Source: SABI01 sp963678555 (GTDB lineage Bacteria > Spirochaetota > Spirochaetia > Sphaerochaetales > Sphaerochaetaceae). Taken from it: a DNA stretch of 64,000 nt. The DNA is taken from assembly GCA_963678555.2 (NCBI GenBank), contig CAXXJA010000001.1:124001-188000 (forward strand), given 5' to 3'. Under the pieces are notes generated by a model. It saw nothing but the letters and a program-made list of their open reading frames with translations, had not been told where the DNA came from and did no database searches. A program made the translations under genes and the position numbers. Within the stretch, counting starts at the first letter, position 1. Every line of letters begins with the position of its first letter. This document shows, in pieces, positions 44,308-52,550 of the stretch.

Positions 44308-44329
44308 ATCACCGTAATATAACGGTGAT
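44308..44329 (-). promoter_or_regulatory. Dyad immediately upstream of the transposase-like gene
   Basis: ATCACCGT (44308-44315) and ACGGTGAT (44322-44329) flank an AATATA centre, 18 bp before the ATG. It could be an operator or a 5'-UTR hairpin. The 10-mer ACGGTGATAT also recurs near 42700 beyond the other end of the gene. Confidence 0.45.
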
Positions 44330-44541
44330 ATGATAACAGGATAGGCTCCTGTCGGCAAGAACTGTTTTTCCTCTGTCCTTCTCATAGTGTACTCATATGA
44401 GTAAATAGGACTGTTAGAGAGGTCTCAGAACAGTTTCTCTCCTCTCCGGTTCTAGTTGCTATATACCCGTAAATATTCTTGTTTCATTATATTGTGTAAG
44501 GAGTTATATTCGAAAAAAAACTGAAAAACAATCAAAATTCG

Positions 44542-44570
44542 TTGACAGCTGGATTCCGCCGTTCTACGAT
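44542..44570 (+). promoter_or_regulatory. Sigma-70-type promoter of the Mrp/Mbh-type operon
   Basis: TTGACA (44542-44547) and TACGAT (44565-44570) with a 17-bp spacer. An upstream run of A (44512-44520) may act as an UP element. Predicted start near 44577. Confidence 0.65.
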
Positions 44571-44612
44571 GATGACACGTTTCCTGTGCAGGGAGCTTCT
44601 CCATCATTCAGG

Positions 44613-44652
44613 ACAGGGCAACAGGGCAACAGGGCAACAGGGCAACAGGGCA
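44613..44652 (+). repeat. Octanucleotide tandem repeat (ACAGGGCA)5
   Basis: Five perfect head-to-tail copies of the 8-mer ACAGGGCA in the transcribed leader of the mrp-type operon, about 165 nt before the first start codon. Such short arrays are prone to slippage. Confidence 0.95.
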
Positions 44653-44677
44653 CAGCCGCAGAGAACCTATCCCGATG

Positions 44678-44731
44678 GGCAGGATGCCGGAAAGCCTGAA
44701 CATGAGGTGCGTCCTGAAAGAAGATCCTGCC
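44678..44731 (+). promoter_or_regulatory. Leader RNA with two mutually exclusive helices
   Basis: CAGGATGC (44680-44687) can pair with GCGTCCTG (44709-44716, one G-U), while the overlapping GGCAGGAT (44678-44685) can pair perfectly with ATCCTGCC (44724-44731). Only one helix can form at a time, the pattern expected of a regulatory leader. No known riboswitch class was recognised. Confidence 0.45.
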
Positions 44732-44816
44732 GGATTGAACGACAGCTGCTTCGGGGAAAGAACACAAAAAAGGCACTTGTGAGCCGGATCTCGGGGGGCG
44801 GGTGCGGAGGAAGTAT

Positions 44817-45323
44817 ATGAGAAACTTGGTAATTGCGGTGATCCTGCTGCTCGGTACATGGCTGCTTCTGAGCGCTGATGTACTGATGAGCACCACCTCA
44901 CGGGCGGTTGTGATCGCATCAGGTGGCGTGATATCGGTCCTGGTCGCTCTGCTGTTCGCACAGAAACGGAAGGTGTTTGACGGTCTCAGGCTGACGCCGA
45001 AGGCGCTCCTGTATCTGCTCATCTACCCCCTTGTCTTCCTGAAGGCTCTGATCGTGGCGAATCTGGATGTCGCCCGAAGGGTGCTCTCTCCTTCCCTTCC
45101 GATCAACCCTGCCATCGTCAAGGTGAAAACGAAACTCACCAGCCCGCTCGGACGCCTGGTACTGGCCAACTCTATAACGCTGACCCCCGGTACCCTCACG
45201 GTCGACATGGAGGGAGACTCTCTGTATATCCACTGGATCGATGCGGTAAGCACTGACGTGCAGCAGGCTACCGCGAAGATCGTCAGAGGCTTCGAGAAAT
45301 ATCTGGAGGTGATCTATGGGTAA
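44817..45323 (+). CDS. mrpE: Na+/H+ antiporter-type subunit MrpE (MbhA-like)
   Basis: 168 residues from ATG 44817 (GGAGG 6 nt upstream). Two to three N-terminal membrane segments (LVIAVILLLGTWLLLS, AVVIASGGVISVLVALLFA, ALLYLLIYPLVFLKALIVANLDVARRVL) and a cytoplasmic tail with the MrpE signature LGRLVLANSITLTPGTLTVDMEGDSLYIHWID. First gene of the complex-I-like operon; it belongs to the ion-translocating arm. The MrpF start lies inside its last codons. Confidence 0.93.
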   Translation: MRNLVIAVILLLGTWLLLSADVLMSTTSRAVVIASGGVISVLVALLFAQKRKVFDGLRLTPKALLYLLIYPLVFLKALIVANLDVARRVLSPSLPINPAIVKVKTKLTSPLGRLVLANSITLTPGTLTVDMEGDSLYIHWIDAVSTDVQQATAKIVRGFEKYLEVIYG

Positions 45324-45576
45324 TGTGCTGTTTCTCGTATCGGCCGTCATTGCGCTGGCGGCGCTCGGTGTCAGTGCCATCAGGTTCTTCAGAGGGCCTG
45401 ACACACTGGACCGTGTAGTCGCCTTCGATGTGATCACCATCGTGTCGATATCGCTGATTGCCATCATCGGCTACATCATGCATCGCTCAGTGCTCATCGA
45501 TGTCGCTCTCGTGTACGGTCTGCTGAGTTTCCTCGGCGTCATCATCATCGCGAAATTTGTGGAAAGGGGGCTGTAG
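45316..45576 (+). CDS. mrpF: MrpF subunit (MbhB-like)
   Basis: 86 residues, three membrane helices. The family motif RFFRGPDTLDRVVAFDVITIVSI is clear. It overlaps mrpE by 8 bases and is preceded by GGAGGTGAT. Small membrane subunit of the Na+-translocating module. Confidence 0.93.
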   Translation: MGNVLFLVSAVIALAALGVSAIRFFRGPDTLDRVVAFDVITIVSISLIAIIGYIMHRSVLIDVALVYGLLSFLGVIIIAKFVERGL

Positions 45577-45578
45577 GT

Positions 45579-45944
45579 ATGGAAATCTCTGTGATAGTCG
45601 GTGGGGCCATCTCCGTTCTCGGATCGCTCTTTCTGCTGCTCGGTGCCCTCGGCGTAGTGAGAATGCCCGATCTGTTCAACCGGATACAGGCGGGAACGAA
45701 GGCAACCACGCTCGGTACGATACTCTTTCTGGCAGGAATAGGCGTTGCGGAACCCACCTGGATCCCGAAACTGCTCCTTCTTGTCCTCTTCATCATCTTC
45801 ACAAATCCCGTCTCCTCTCACGTCCTTGCCCGCTCGGCACACCACGTCGGAGTGCCGATGAGCGTAAAGACGGTCACTGACCACCTTGCCGACAGCAATC
45901 GGGACCTCGGTGGAGATCTGCAGACGGAAGGAGGTGAGCGATGA
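45579..45944 (+). CDS. mrpG: MrpG subunit (MbhC-like)
   Basis: 121 residues with three membrane helices and the signature LLGALGVVRMPDLFNRIQAGTKATTLGTILFLAGI. The C-terminal 30 residues are hydrophilic. It starts 2 nt after the mrpF stop and ends in an ATGA overlap with the next gene. Confidence 0.93.
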   Translation: MEISVIVGGAISVLGSLFLLLGALGVVRMPDLFNRIQAGTKATTLGTILFLAGIGVAEPTWIPKLLLLVLFIIFTNPVSSHVLARSAHHVGVPMSVKTVTDHLADSNRDLGGDLQTEGGER

Positions 45945-46195
45945 TCGAGTCGATCCTGTTTATCGTGCTTGCTCTGTTTGCAATCGTATCTGCCGTGACA
46001 GCGGTTCTTTCGAAAAATCTGGTCACTTCCATTATATCTGCAGGTCTTGTGTCGCTGCTTGCCTCACTGCTGTATCTGCTGATGTCGGCTCCGGACGTTG
46101 CCATGACTGAAGCCGCCATAGGCAGTTCTCTGGCAACGATCATATTCTTCTACGTGCTCAACAGGATCCGGACAAAGGAGGACTCCCGTGATTAG
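45941..46195 (+). CDS. MbhD-like subunit (DUF4040, N-terminal part of MrpA C-terminal region)
   Basis: 84 residues, three helices: ILFIVLALFAIVSAVTAVLS, LVTSIISAGLVSLLASLLYLLMSAPDVAMTEAAIGSSLATIIFFYVL. The SAPDVAMTEAAIG motif is that of MbhD/DUF4040, homologous to part of MrpA and NuoJ. It sits in the standard position between MrpG and MrpB homologues. AGGAGG-like site 5 nt upstream. Confidence 0.9.
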   Translation: MIESILFIVLALFAIVSAVTAVLSKNLVTSIISAGLVSLLASLLYLLMSAPDVAMTEAAIGSSLATIIFFYVLNRIRTKEDSRD

Positions 46196-46910
46196 AACAC
46201 TCGGTATCATACTCACTCTTATCGCGATGGCCTTCCTCTTCCTCTCTCTGTATCAGGGGTATGAGACTCCGTCCGAGCTCAATGAGAGTGCAGCCTACTA
46301 TGCCGCCAATACGGCAGAGGAAACAGGCTCGGCAAACCTGGTGTCGGCAATCGTGGTGACCTACCGCGGTCTCGACACCCTCGGTGAAGTGACAATTCTC
46401 TTCCTCACCTCATCGATTATCTCGTATGTTCTTGCATCAGGGAAGAAACAGCCCGGTCGAGAGTTCAGGCAGTCAAGTGAACTTCTCCGGACTGCCAGTG
46501 CTCTGCTCGTTCCCTTCATCATCATCTTCGGGGTGTTCATATTCATCCACGGACACCTGTCCCCCGGAGGCGGTTTCCAGGGAGGAGCCGTACTGGCTTC
46601 GGCACTCGTTCTCCTGCTTGTCACCGACCCCCTGTATGCGGTCCAGAGCCGTCTCTTTTCACTGATTGAATCCTCTTCAGGCTTTCTCTATGTTCTGCTC
46701 GGACTCAGCGGTCTGCTGTTTGCCGGGGGCTTCCTCGACAACCAGGTTCTGCCGACTGGTCGGGTAGGTGAACTGTTCAGCGCCGGGCTCATCCCCCTGA
46801 TTTACATCCTTATCGGACTGAAGGTGGGCACCGAGCTTTCGAATCTGCTGTCGATGTTCCACAGTGTGCAGGAAGAGGATCTGCGGGAAGGAAAAGGAGG
46901 TACACGGTGA
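46188..46910 (+). CDS. mrpB: MbhE/MrpB-type fused subunit
   Basis: 240 residues from GTG 46188 (AAGGAGG 6 nt upstream). The first ~85 residues with VSAIVVTYRGLDTLGEVTILFLTSSIISYVL match MbhE, and the rest (LLVPFIIIFGVFIFIHGHLSPGGGFQGGAVLASALVLLLV) is MrpB/MbhF. HGHLSPGGGFQGG is the MrpB signature. The two are separate genes in archaeal Mbh clusters, so this is a fusion. Membrane subunit of the Na+ translocation module. Confidence 0.9.
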   Translation: MIRTLGIILTLIAMAFLFLSLYQGYETPSELNESAAYYAANTAEETGSANLVSAIVVTYRGLDTLGEVTILFLTSSIISYVLASGKKQPGREFRQSSELLRTASALLVPFIIIFGVFIFIHGHLSPGGGFQGGAVLASALVLLLVTDPLYAVQSRLFSLIESSSGFLYVLLGLSGLLFAGGFLDNQVLPTGRVGELFSAGLIPLIYILIGLKVGTELSNLLSMFHSVQEEDLREGKGGTR

Positions 46911-47269
46911 ATATCGGAAGTATCGCGATGGGCAGCGGTTTCCTGCTCATTCTCATCGGTCTGTGGGGTATCCTTACACGGACCAATATCATACAGATTA
47001 TCGTCTCGTTCAGTGTGATCGACACTGGTGTTCATCTCCTCATGGTGGCCTCAGGGTATCTGCACCTGAGGACAGCACCCATCCTCAGTGAGGGATTGAG
47101 TGCATCAGAGGCCCCTTTACTGGTCGTCGATCCGCTGCCGCAGGCTCTGGTGCTGACCGCAATCGTCATCGGTCTGGGAGTTACGGCTCTGATGCTCGCA
47201 TTCGCACTGAGAATTCATGAGAAGAACGGTACGCTCGAAATCAAGAACATTGAGAGGTTGAGATGGTAG
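46907..47269 (+). CDS. mrpC: MrpC subunit (MbhG/NuoK-like)
   Basis: 120 residues, three helices, from GTG 46907 with AAAAGGAGG upstream. Family marks: GLWGILTRTNIIQIIVSFSVIDTGVHLLMVASGYL and the final PLPQALVLTAIVIGLGVTALMLAFALRI. It is the NuoK homologue, linking the antiporter-like and the smaller membrane subunits. Confidence 0.93.
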   Translation: MNIGSIAMGSGFLLILIGLWGILTRTNIIQIIVSFSVIDTGVHLLMVASGYLHLRTAPILSEGLSASEAPLLVVDPLPQALVLTAIVIGLGVTALMLAFALRIHEKNGTLEIKNIERLRW

Positions 47270-50200
47270 CGATGTTTAACCCGATCTATTTCGTAGCAGC
47301 AGGTCTTGCTGCTGCCTTCCTTGTCACTCTTTTCCACTCCAGGGAACGACTGACATCGTTCATCATGACAGGTGGCCTGTCACTGATGCTGCTGATCTCT
47401 CTGGTCCATCTGGGCTCGTTCCTGAACGGCACAGGAGAAACCATGCAGGTCTTCACTGCAGGCGCTGCTCCTCCCTTCTCGATCAGCTTCCGGATGGGAC
47501 CGGCAGAGGCTCTGCTCACCGCCATCGTCTCATTCATCGGTCTGCTCGGCGGAATCTCGCTGTCAGAACAGTTCAGGAAGACCGGGGCCTATGCACGGGC
47601 AGTGTACGTCATCCTGGTGATGGGCATGAATGCGATGATCCTGACTCGGGATCTGTTCAACCTCTTCGTGTTTCTGGAGATCGTTTCCATTGCGACCGTC
47701 GGTATCCTGTTTCTCAGTCGCGGCCGTTCCAGCAGCAGCGTGAACACCGGTTTCACCTATATGGTGGCAAGCGGGCTGATCTCGGTGGTGCTGCTCATCG
47801 GTATCGTATTCGCTTATATGAACGGCGGGTCTCTCAATATCGACACCCTTTCCGAGTCGGCACTGATGGCCGGCAGGGGAGGAACACTCGCTCTGCTTTT
47901 GATAGTTCTGGCTTTCCTGCTTGAACTGAAGCCGTTTCCTGCAAACGGGTGGGGGGTTGATCTGTATTCGAGTGCTCCCGGTGCATTGAGCGCACTCCTG
48001 TCGGCAGGAGGCATGAGTGCGACCTATTTCGCACTTGCGAAGATCCTTCCTGTCGGTCAGTTCTCACATGCACCGCTTGTCACGGCTGTGGGAGGACTTA
48101 CCTTTATCGCCTCACAGATCATTGCCCTGAAACAGGACAGAAGCCGGCGGCTTCTCGGTTACTCCTCTATCGGTCAGATGGGACTCCTTCTGGTGGTGCT
48201 GGGTCTCTCCGAGGTCCTCGGCGACAAAAGAGATTTCATCGCTGCAGGGCTCCTGATCACCCATGCCTTGAGCAAGGGAATCCTGTTCTTCCTCAGCGAT
48301 CTGGTGGAGGATGAGTCGCTCAAGGGGTGGTCCGCACTGCGAAAGGCGCCCGTGCTGCTTGTGCTGTTCGCTGTTGTAGCCTTCGCCCTCATCGGCTTTC
48401 CTCCCTTCCCCTCATTCTTCGCCAAGTGGGACCTGATCCTTCTTCTCAATGCGGGAACACAGGGACACTATGCTCTCAGCGCCATGATCCTTGCAGGTTC
48501 GCTGATAGAGGCGGTCTACCTGTTCCGCTGGTTCTCATATGCCCTGAAGCTTCCCCTGGATGATCAGGTGAAGCTCAGCTACTCTTCAGGCTCTCTCATC
48601 GCACCTGTTGGTGCAGGCCTCGCCCTTGCCGGTGTCTCCTGGTATGTGACGACCCTCGCAGAGGGATTCTCTCCCTCGTTCCTGATACCCCTCGCCTTCA
48701 TCCTGTTCCTTGCGGCCATCGACCGTCTGCCTGCCTGGGTGAAGAATATCATCTCGATCGGGGGAGTCAGTATCTACACCATAGATCTCTATCCGAGGAT
48801 AGCCGGGGACCTTCTGACGATGATTTTTGCCGGTATCTTCCTGTTGGGTGCAGTATTGACCCTCCTGTCCGGTTTCTACTACCGGGGGCGCAGGGCGGGC
48901 TTCTATCCGATGGCTCTGACGATGTTCGCAGGGCTTGCCGCCCTGATAGAGGCTTCGACCCTCCTGGAATTCTTCTGGGGGTGGGAGCTGATGGCCATCG
49001 GATCGTACTTCCTCCTGATCAGGGGTAAGAAGTCGATGCCGCACGGACTGAGCTACCTGCTGTTCAGCATAGGAGGCTCCTACTCGATACTCTACGGATT
49101 CTCTCTGGCAGCTGCCAGCGCAGGCGGAGCGGTAGCTATGAGTTCCCTGACAGGTATCACGGTGATGCCGGCTCTTGCCTATTCACTGATGCTGCTGGGA
49201 TTCCTAACCAAGACAGCTTCGATCGGAGTGCATATCTGGCTGCCGGGAGCGCACGGAGAGGCCGTTGCCGATATCCACTTCATGGCCTCGGCAATTCTCC
49301 TCAAAGCGGGAGTATTCGGTCTTATCACAGTACTCCTGGGTATGGGCAGTGAGGCAGAGTATACCAGGTGGATACTTCTCGCTCTGGGATGGATCGGTGT
49401 CCTGTCAGCCCTCCTGGGGAATATCTCTGCAGCGTTTCAGGAGAGTGCGAAGCGGCTCCTTGCCTGGTCGTCAATCGGGCAGCTGGGCTATATCGTGTGG
49501 GGCCTTGCGAGCATGTCACACCTCGGGTGGCTGATAGCACTGGGCTATTCGGTCACTCACTTCCTGTACAAAGGCATCCTGTTCCTCGCTATCGGGGGTA
49601 TCGCACTGAAGATAGGAACTCCCTACATGTATAACATGGGTGGACTGATCAAACGGATGCCCTATTCGTTCTTCGCCGTACTGATAGCGATCATCACCCT
49701 CTCGGGAGTACCTCCCCTTGTCGGGTTCAGCGCCAAGTGGATTACCTACAATCTGATCATCAGTGAACAGCTGTACTATCAGGGATTCGTCATCCTTATT
49801 GCAGGTATCATCGCCTTCCTTTATCTGTTCAGGATGATCTATACCATCTTCCTCGGACAGCTGAAAGACAATCTGAGAAGTGTGGGAGAGATCAGTATCT
49901 GGTTCCGTATTCCCATGTACCTCCTTCTCATTGTCATTCTGGTTCTCTCCCTTTTGCCCAATACGCTGCTGCGCCCGATCGGTGACATGCTCAGCGGGAT
50001 TTTCCCTGAAGGGGCTATCGTCTGGACAGGGGCGCGCGGGGTGACAACCCTGGGGTACTTTGACGGAGCAATGATCATGTATGTGATCTCCGGGGTCTTC
50101 GTCATTCTGACGGTTCTGTTCCTCCTGCTCAGGAAACAGACACAGAAGGTGAAGCAGTTCAACATCTTCTATTCGGGAGAGGCTCCCAGCCGTCCCGAAC

Positions 50201-50421
50201 TCTCCCACTTCTCCTACAACTTCTTCGCTCACTACCGCAAAGCTGTCGGAGCGCTTGCGCTGCCGCTGGTCACCGGATTCTGGGCCTGGGTGACCGAGAT
50301 CATTCATGCGGTAAGCGATTCCATCAGACGCATCTACACCGGTAACGGACAGACATATCTGTTCCATATCGTCCTGTATGTCGTTGTGGTGTTCCTCGTA
50401 CAATCAGGAGGTTATCGATGA
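47263..50421 (+). CDS. Double antiporter-like subunit: two MrpD/NuoM-type modules in one chain
   Basis: 1052 residues; homologues are normally about 500. Module 1 (about 1-495) has the transmembrane glutamate E139 (LFNLFVFLEIVSIATVG) and lysine K223 (LLELKPFPANGWGVDLYSSAPG). Module 2 (about 515-985) has E575 (EFFWGWELMAIGSYFLL), K650 (GFLTKTASIGVHIWLPGAHGEAVADIHFMASAILLKAG) and further lysines. The C-terminal ~70 residues (FNIFYSGEAPSRPEL... then YLFHIVLYVVVVFL) resemble the MbhI/NuoL-type terminal extension. The reading frame is continuous with no internal ribosome site noted. Two pumps per complex is the MBS/MBX arrangement (MbxH and MbxH'), here in one polypeptide. It should couple redox energy to H+ or Na+ movement. 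Confidence 0.92.
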   Translation: MVAMFNPIYFVAAGLAAAFLVTLFHSRERLTSFIMTGGLSLMLLISLVHLGSFLNGTGETMQVFTAGAAPPFSISFRMGPAEALLTAIVSFIGLLGGISLSEQFRKTGAYARAVYVILVMGMNAMILTRDLFNLFVFLEIVSIATVGILFLSRGRSSSSVNTGFTYMVASGLISVVLLIGIVFAYMNGGSLNIDTLSESALMAGRGGTLALLLIVLAFLLELKPFPANGWGVDLYSSAPGALSALLSAGGMSATYFALAKILPVGQFSHAPLVTAVGGLTFIASQIIALKQDRSRRLLGYSSIGQMGLLLVVLGLSEVLGDKRDFIAAGLLITHALSKGILFFLSDLVEDESLKGWSALRKAPVLLVLFAVVAFALIGFPPFPSFFAKWDLILLLNAGTQGHYALSAMILAGSLIEAVYLFRWFSYALKLPLDDQVKLSYSSGSLIAPVGAGLALAGVSWYVTTLAEGFSPSFLIPLAFILFLAAIDRLPAWVKNIISIGGVSIYTIDLYPRIAGDLLTMIFAGIFLLGAVLTLLSGFYYRGRRAGFYPMALTMFAGLAALIEASTLLEFFWGWELMAIGSYFLLIRGKKSMPHGLSYLLFSIGGSYSILYGFSLAAASAGGAVAMSSLTGITVMPALAYSLMLLGFLTKTASIGVHIWLPGAHGEAVADIHFMASAILLKAGVFGLITVLLGMGSEAEYTRWILLALGWIGVLSALLGNISAAFQESAKRLLAWSSIGQLGYIVWGLASMSHLGWLIALGYSVTHFLYKGILFLAIGGIALKIGTPYMYNMGGLIKRMPYSFFAVLIAIITLSGVPPLVGFSAKWITYNLIISEQLYYQGFVILIAGIIAFLYLFRMIYTIFLGQLKDNLRSVGEISIWFRIPMYLLLIVILVLSLLPNTLLRPIGDMLSGIFPEGAIVWTGARGVTTLGYFDGAMIMYVISGVFVILTVLFLLLRKQTQKVKQFNIFYSGEAPSRPELSHFSYNFFAHYRKAVGALALPLVTGFWAWVTEIIHAVSDSIRRIYTGNGQTYLFHIVLYVVVVFLVQSGGYR

Positions 50422-51329
50422 GCTGGACTCTCCGCATACTCTATGCACTGCTGACTCTCTTCATCATCATGAATGTCGGGCTGCTGCTGAACGGTATCAC
50501 CCGCAAGATCTACGCCCGGGTGAACAGACGGGTGGGAATCCGCTTCTATCAGCCGTACATCGATCTGGTCAAGAACTACTCGCTGACGAATCTGGTAACG
50601 CACGGGGTGATGTTCTACCTCGGTCCTCTCTTCCGTCTGACAAGCGGAGTGGGACTGATCCTGTTCATTCCCCTGATCTACGGGTCTGAAGGGTTCAGCA
50701 ACTTCTCCTTCTCGGGAGACGCGGTGCTGATCCTCTACTTCCTGTTCTTCGGAACCCTCGGCATGGCCCTTGGAAGCGGCGAGTCGGGACAGCCCCACTC
50801 GGCTATCGGAGTTGCACGCGGTCTTGCACAGGTAACGGCTGCAGAGATTCCTCTGGTGCTCAGCTTCCTTTCCGTGTTTATCCAGTACCAGAGTCTCTCG
50901 ATCACCGAGATCGTTGCAGGACAGCAGGGCGGTATTCTGCAGTGGACCTTCTTCACGAATCCCGTAGCGGGAGTCACTGCACTTCTTGCATTCCTCGGCT
51001 CGATGATGAGAAGTCCCTTCGATGTCGTTCTGGCACCCCAGGAGATACCTATCGGTCCCCCGACCGAATACCACGGGGCGTTCCTCGGGGTTCTGCAGAC
51101 CAATCGGGCCATCTTCCCGGTCGCGAAGACGATCCTCTATGTGAATCTTTTCTTCGGCGGTGCGACAAACTGGTTTGCGCTGATAGTGAAGGCCTTCCTT
51201 CTCTACATGTGGTCCGTGATAGTGGGGACCGTCTTTCCCCGCTACCGTGTCGATCAGTCGATCAGATGGTTCCTCAAGGTGCCGCTTGCACTCGGTCTCC
51301 TTTCGATCGTCTGCATCCAATTCTGTTAA
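50418..51329 (+). CDS. NuoH-like membrane subunit (MbhM/MbxM type)
   Basis: 303 residues, about eight helices. GITRKIYARVNRRVGIRFYQPYIDLVKNYS is the conserved complex-I subunit 1 loop at the N-terminus, and SMMRSPFDVVLAPQEIPIGPPTEYHGAFLGVLQTNRAI matches the acidic-loop region that contacts the hydrophilic arm. It overlaps the double-antiporter stop by ATGA. It joins the peripheral catalytic arm to the ion pumps. Confidence 0.93.
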   Translation: MSWTLRILYALLTLFIIMNVGLLLNGITRKIYARVNRRVGIRFYQPYIDLVKNYSLTNLVTHGVMFYLGPLFRLTSGVGLILFIPLIYGSEGFSNFSFSGDAVLILYFLFFGTLGMALGSGESGQPHSAIGVARGLAQVTAAEIPLVLSFLSVFIQYQSLSITEIVAGQQGGILQWTFFTNPVAGVTALLAFLGSMMRSPFDVVLAPQEIPIGPPTEYHGAFLGVLQTNRAIFPVAKTILYVNLFFGGATNWFALIVKAFLLYMWSVIVGTVFPRYRVDQSIRWFLKVPLALGLLSIVCIQFC

Positions 51330-51341
51330 GGTGATAGTGAT

Positions 51342-52001
51342 ATGAGAAGCAATGATGATTTTCTGAGCAAGAAGATAGTGTACGGGCCGGACGGGGAGAA
51401 GATCGAAGTGGATCCGATCAGGGATTACTACTGCGATGCGGTTCCTCAGGTTTCAAAGGAATACAAACGGGCCTACCCCGGGATCATCGACCGGTTCAAG
51501 AACTGGGCAAGGAGCGAATCCATCTGGATCCTGGCCTACGGTTCCGGCTGCGGAGCCATCGAGATGAGGCCACTGATGACCCCCAAGTATGATGCCTATC
51601 AGTACGGTATCCAGTGGCGACCCACACCCCGTCAGGCAAATCTTCTGATGGTATCAGGGTACCTCTCTCTCAAGACGCTGAGGATCGTGATCCGTGCCTA
51701 CGAGCAGATGCCGAGTCCGAAGTATGTGATGGGTCTGGGAAGCTGCACGATTAACGGCGGAATGTACTACGACAGTTACAACACCATCAACCGGCTTGAC
51801 TACTATCTGCCGGTCGATGTCTACGTGGCAGGCTGTATGCCTCGTCCCGAATCGCTGTTGGACGGGCTTGAACTCCTCAAGAAACTGATCAGGGAAGGGA
51901 AGGGACAGGGTGCCGATCTCTATGCAGAGAAGTTCGAATGGTACAAGGCGAATCAGAAGAAGATCCTGAAGAGCTGGAATATGCCCGATTACAGCTGGTA
52001 G
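51342..52001 (+). CDS. NuoB-like small subunit with three proximal-cluster cysteines (MbhJ/MbxJ type)
   Basis: 219 residues. Motifs: YGSGCGAIEMRPLMTPKYDAYQYG (C70), GLGSCTINGGMYYDSYNTINRLDYYLPVDVYVAGCMPRPESLL (C135 and C165). NuoB has a CC pair and hydrogenase small subunits CxxC at the first position; here only one cysteine stands there. That leaves three visible ligands for the proximal [4Fe-4S] cluster, as reported for the site-differentiated cluster of the archaeal MBS complex. C31 lies far from the motif and would be an unusual fourth ligand. It should pass electrons to the active-site pocket shared with the NuoD-like subunit. Confidence 0.92.
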   Translation: MRSNDDFLSKKIVYGPDGEKIEVDPIRDYYCDAVPQVSKEYKRAYPGIIDRFKNWARSESIWILAYGSGCGAIEMRPLMTPKYDAYQYGIQWRPTPRQANLLMVSGYLSLKTLRIVIRAYEQMPSPKYVMGLGSCTINGGMYYDSYNTINRLDYYLPVDVYVAGCMPRPESLLDGLELLKKLIREGKGQGADLYAEKFEWYKANQKKILKSWNMPDYSW

Positions 52002-52010
52002 GAGGAAACG

Positions 52011-52550
52011 ATGCAGCAGATACTCGATGCTCTGAAACAGAGCGTGATGATAGAAGAAGTGAGAGAACAGAGATCTGATCTGGTGTTCATCACGGTCAGT
52101 GAGGCACAGGCCGTCTCTGCGGTCACGCAGCTGCGTGACAGAGAGGGCTTCACGCATCTGGTCATTCTTACCGCAGTCGACTGGCTCGAGGATGGTCTTT
52201 TTCAGCTCACCTATCTTCTCAACAACCCTCAGAAGAAGATGGATATCGGTGTGAGGGTGATGATTGACCGTGAGAAGGCGCAGATGGAGAGCATCCATCA
52301 CCTCTGGCCTGCAGCGGCGACCTACCAGAGGGAACTGAGGGAGATGTTCGGCATCTCGTTCCCCGGTTCACCCCGGCTGAACGAGACGTTCATCCTCGAC
52401 GAAGGCTGGGATGGACCTCCCCCGTACCGGCGCGATTTCGATACCCTGAAGTACTCACAGGAGACCTACTTCCCCCGACCGGGACGCAGTACCAACGATC
52501 CGGCCGAATACATGAAGAGCATGCTCTACCCGGAGGTGGATAATGATTAG
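52011..52550 (+). CDS. NuoC-like subunit (MbhK/MbxK type)
   Basis: 179 residues. The 30-kDa-subunit signature TYQRELREMFGISFPGSPRLNETFILDEGWDGPPPYRRDF is intact; the N-terminal region has the mixed alpha/beta pattern of the family (TQLRDREGFTHLVILTAVDWLEDGLFQLTYLL). AGGAGG lies 6 nt upstream. It supports the NuoD-like subunit in the peripheral arm and overlaps its gene by 8 bases. Confidence 0.93.
   Translation: MQQILDALKQSVMIEEVREQRSDLVFITVSEAQAVSAVTQLRDREGFTHLVILTAVDWLEDGLFQLTYLLNNPQKKMDIGVRVMIDREKAQMESIHHLWPAAATYQRELREMFGISFPGSPRLNETFILDEGWDGPPPYRRDFDTLKYSQETYFPRPGRSTNDPAEYMKSMLYPEVDND

Larger units (their letters stand above)
44290..44816. other. Long intergenic region with leader of the Mrp/Mbh-type operon
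   Basis: Besides the dyad above, 44335-44540 is A+T-rich with no recognisable gene. From the promoter at 44542-44570 a leader of about 240 nt runs to the mrpE start. It contains the octanucleotide repeat and the alternative pairings listed separately. A 92-codon frame through the leader has no ribosome site and is not called. Confidence 0.5.

Noticed and set aside
42690..44330. Insertion-sequence boundaries, from the shared ACGGTGATAT near both ends of the transposase-like gene
   Set aside because: Both copies have the same orientation and lie at unequal distances, one being part of a local dyad; no inverted terminal repeats or target duplication could be drawn.
44542..44820. 92-codon frame through the octanucleotide repeat
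   Set aside because: There is no ribosome site, its composition follows the repeat, and it covers the promoter and leader of the mrpE-type operon.
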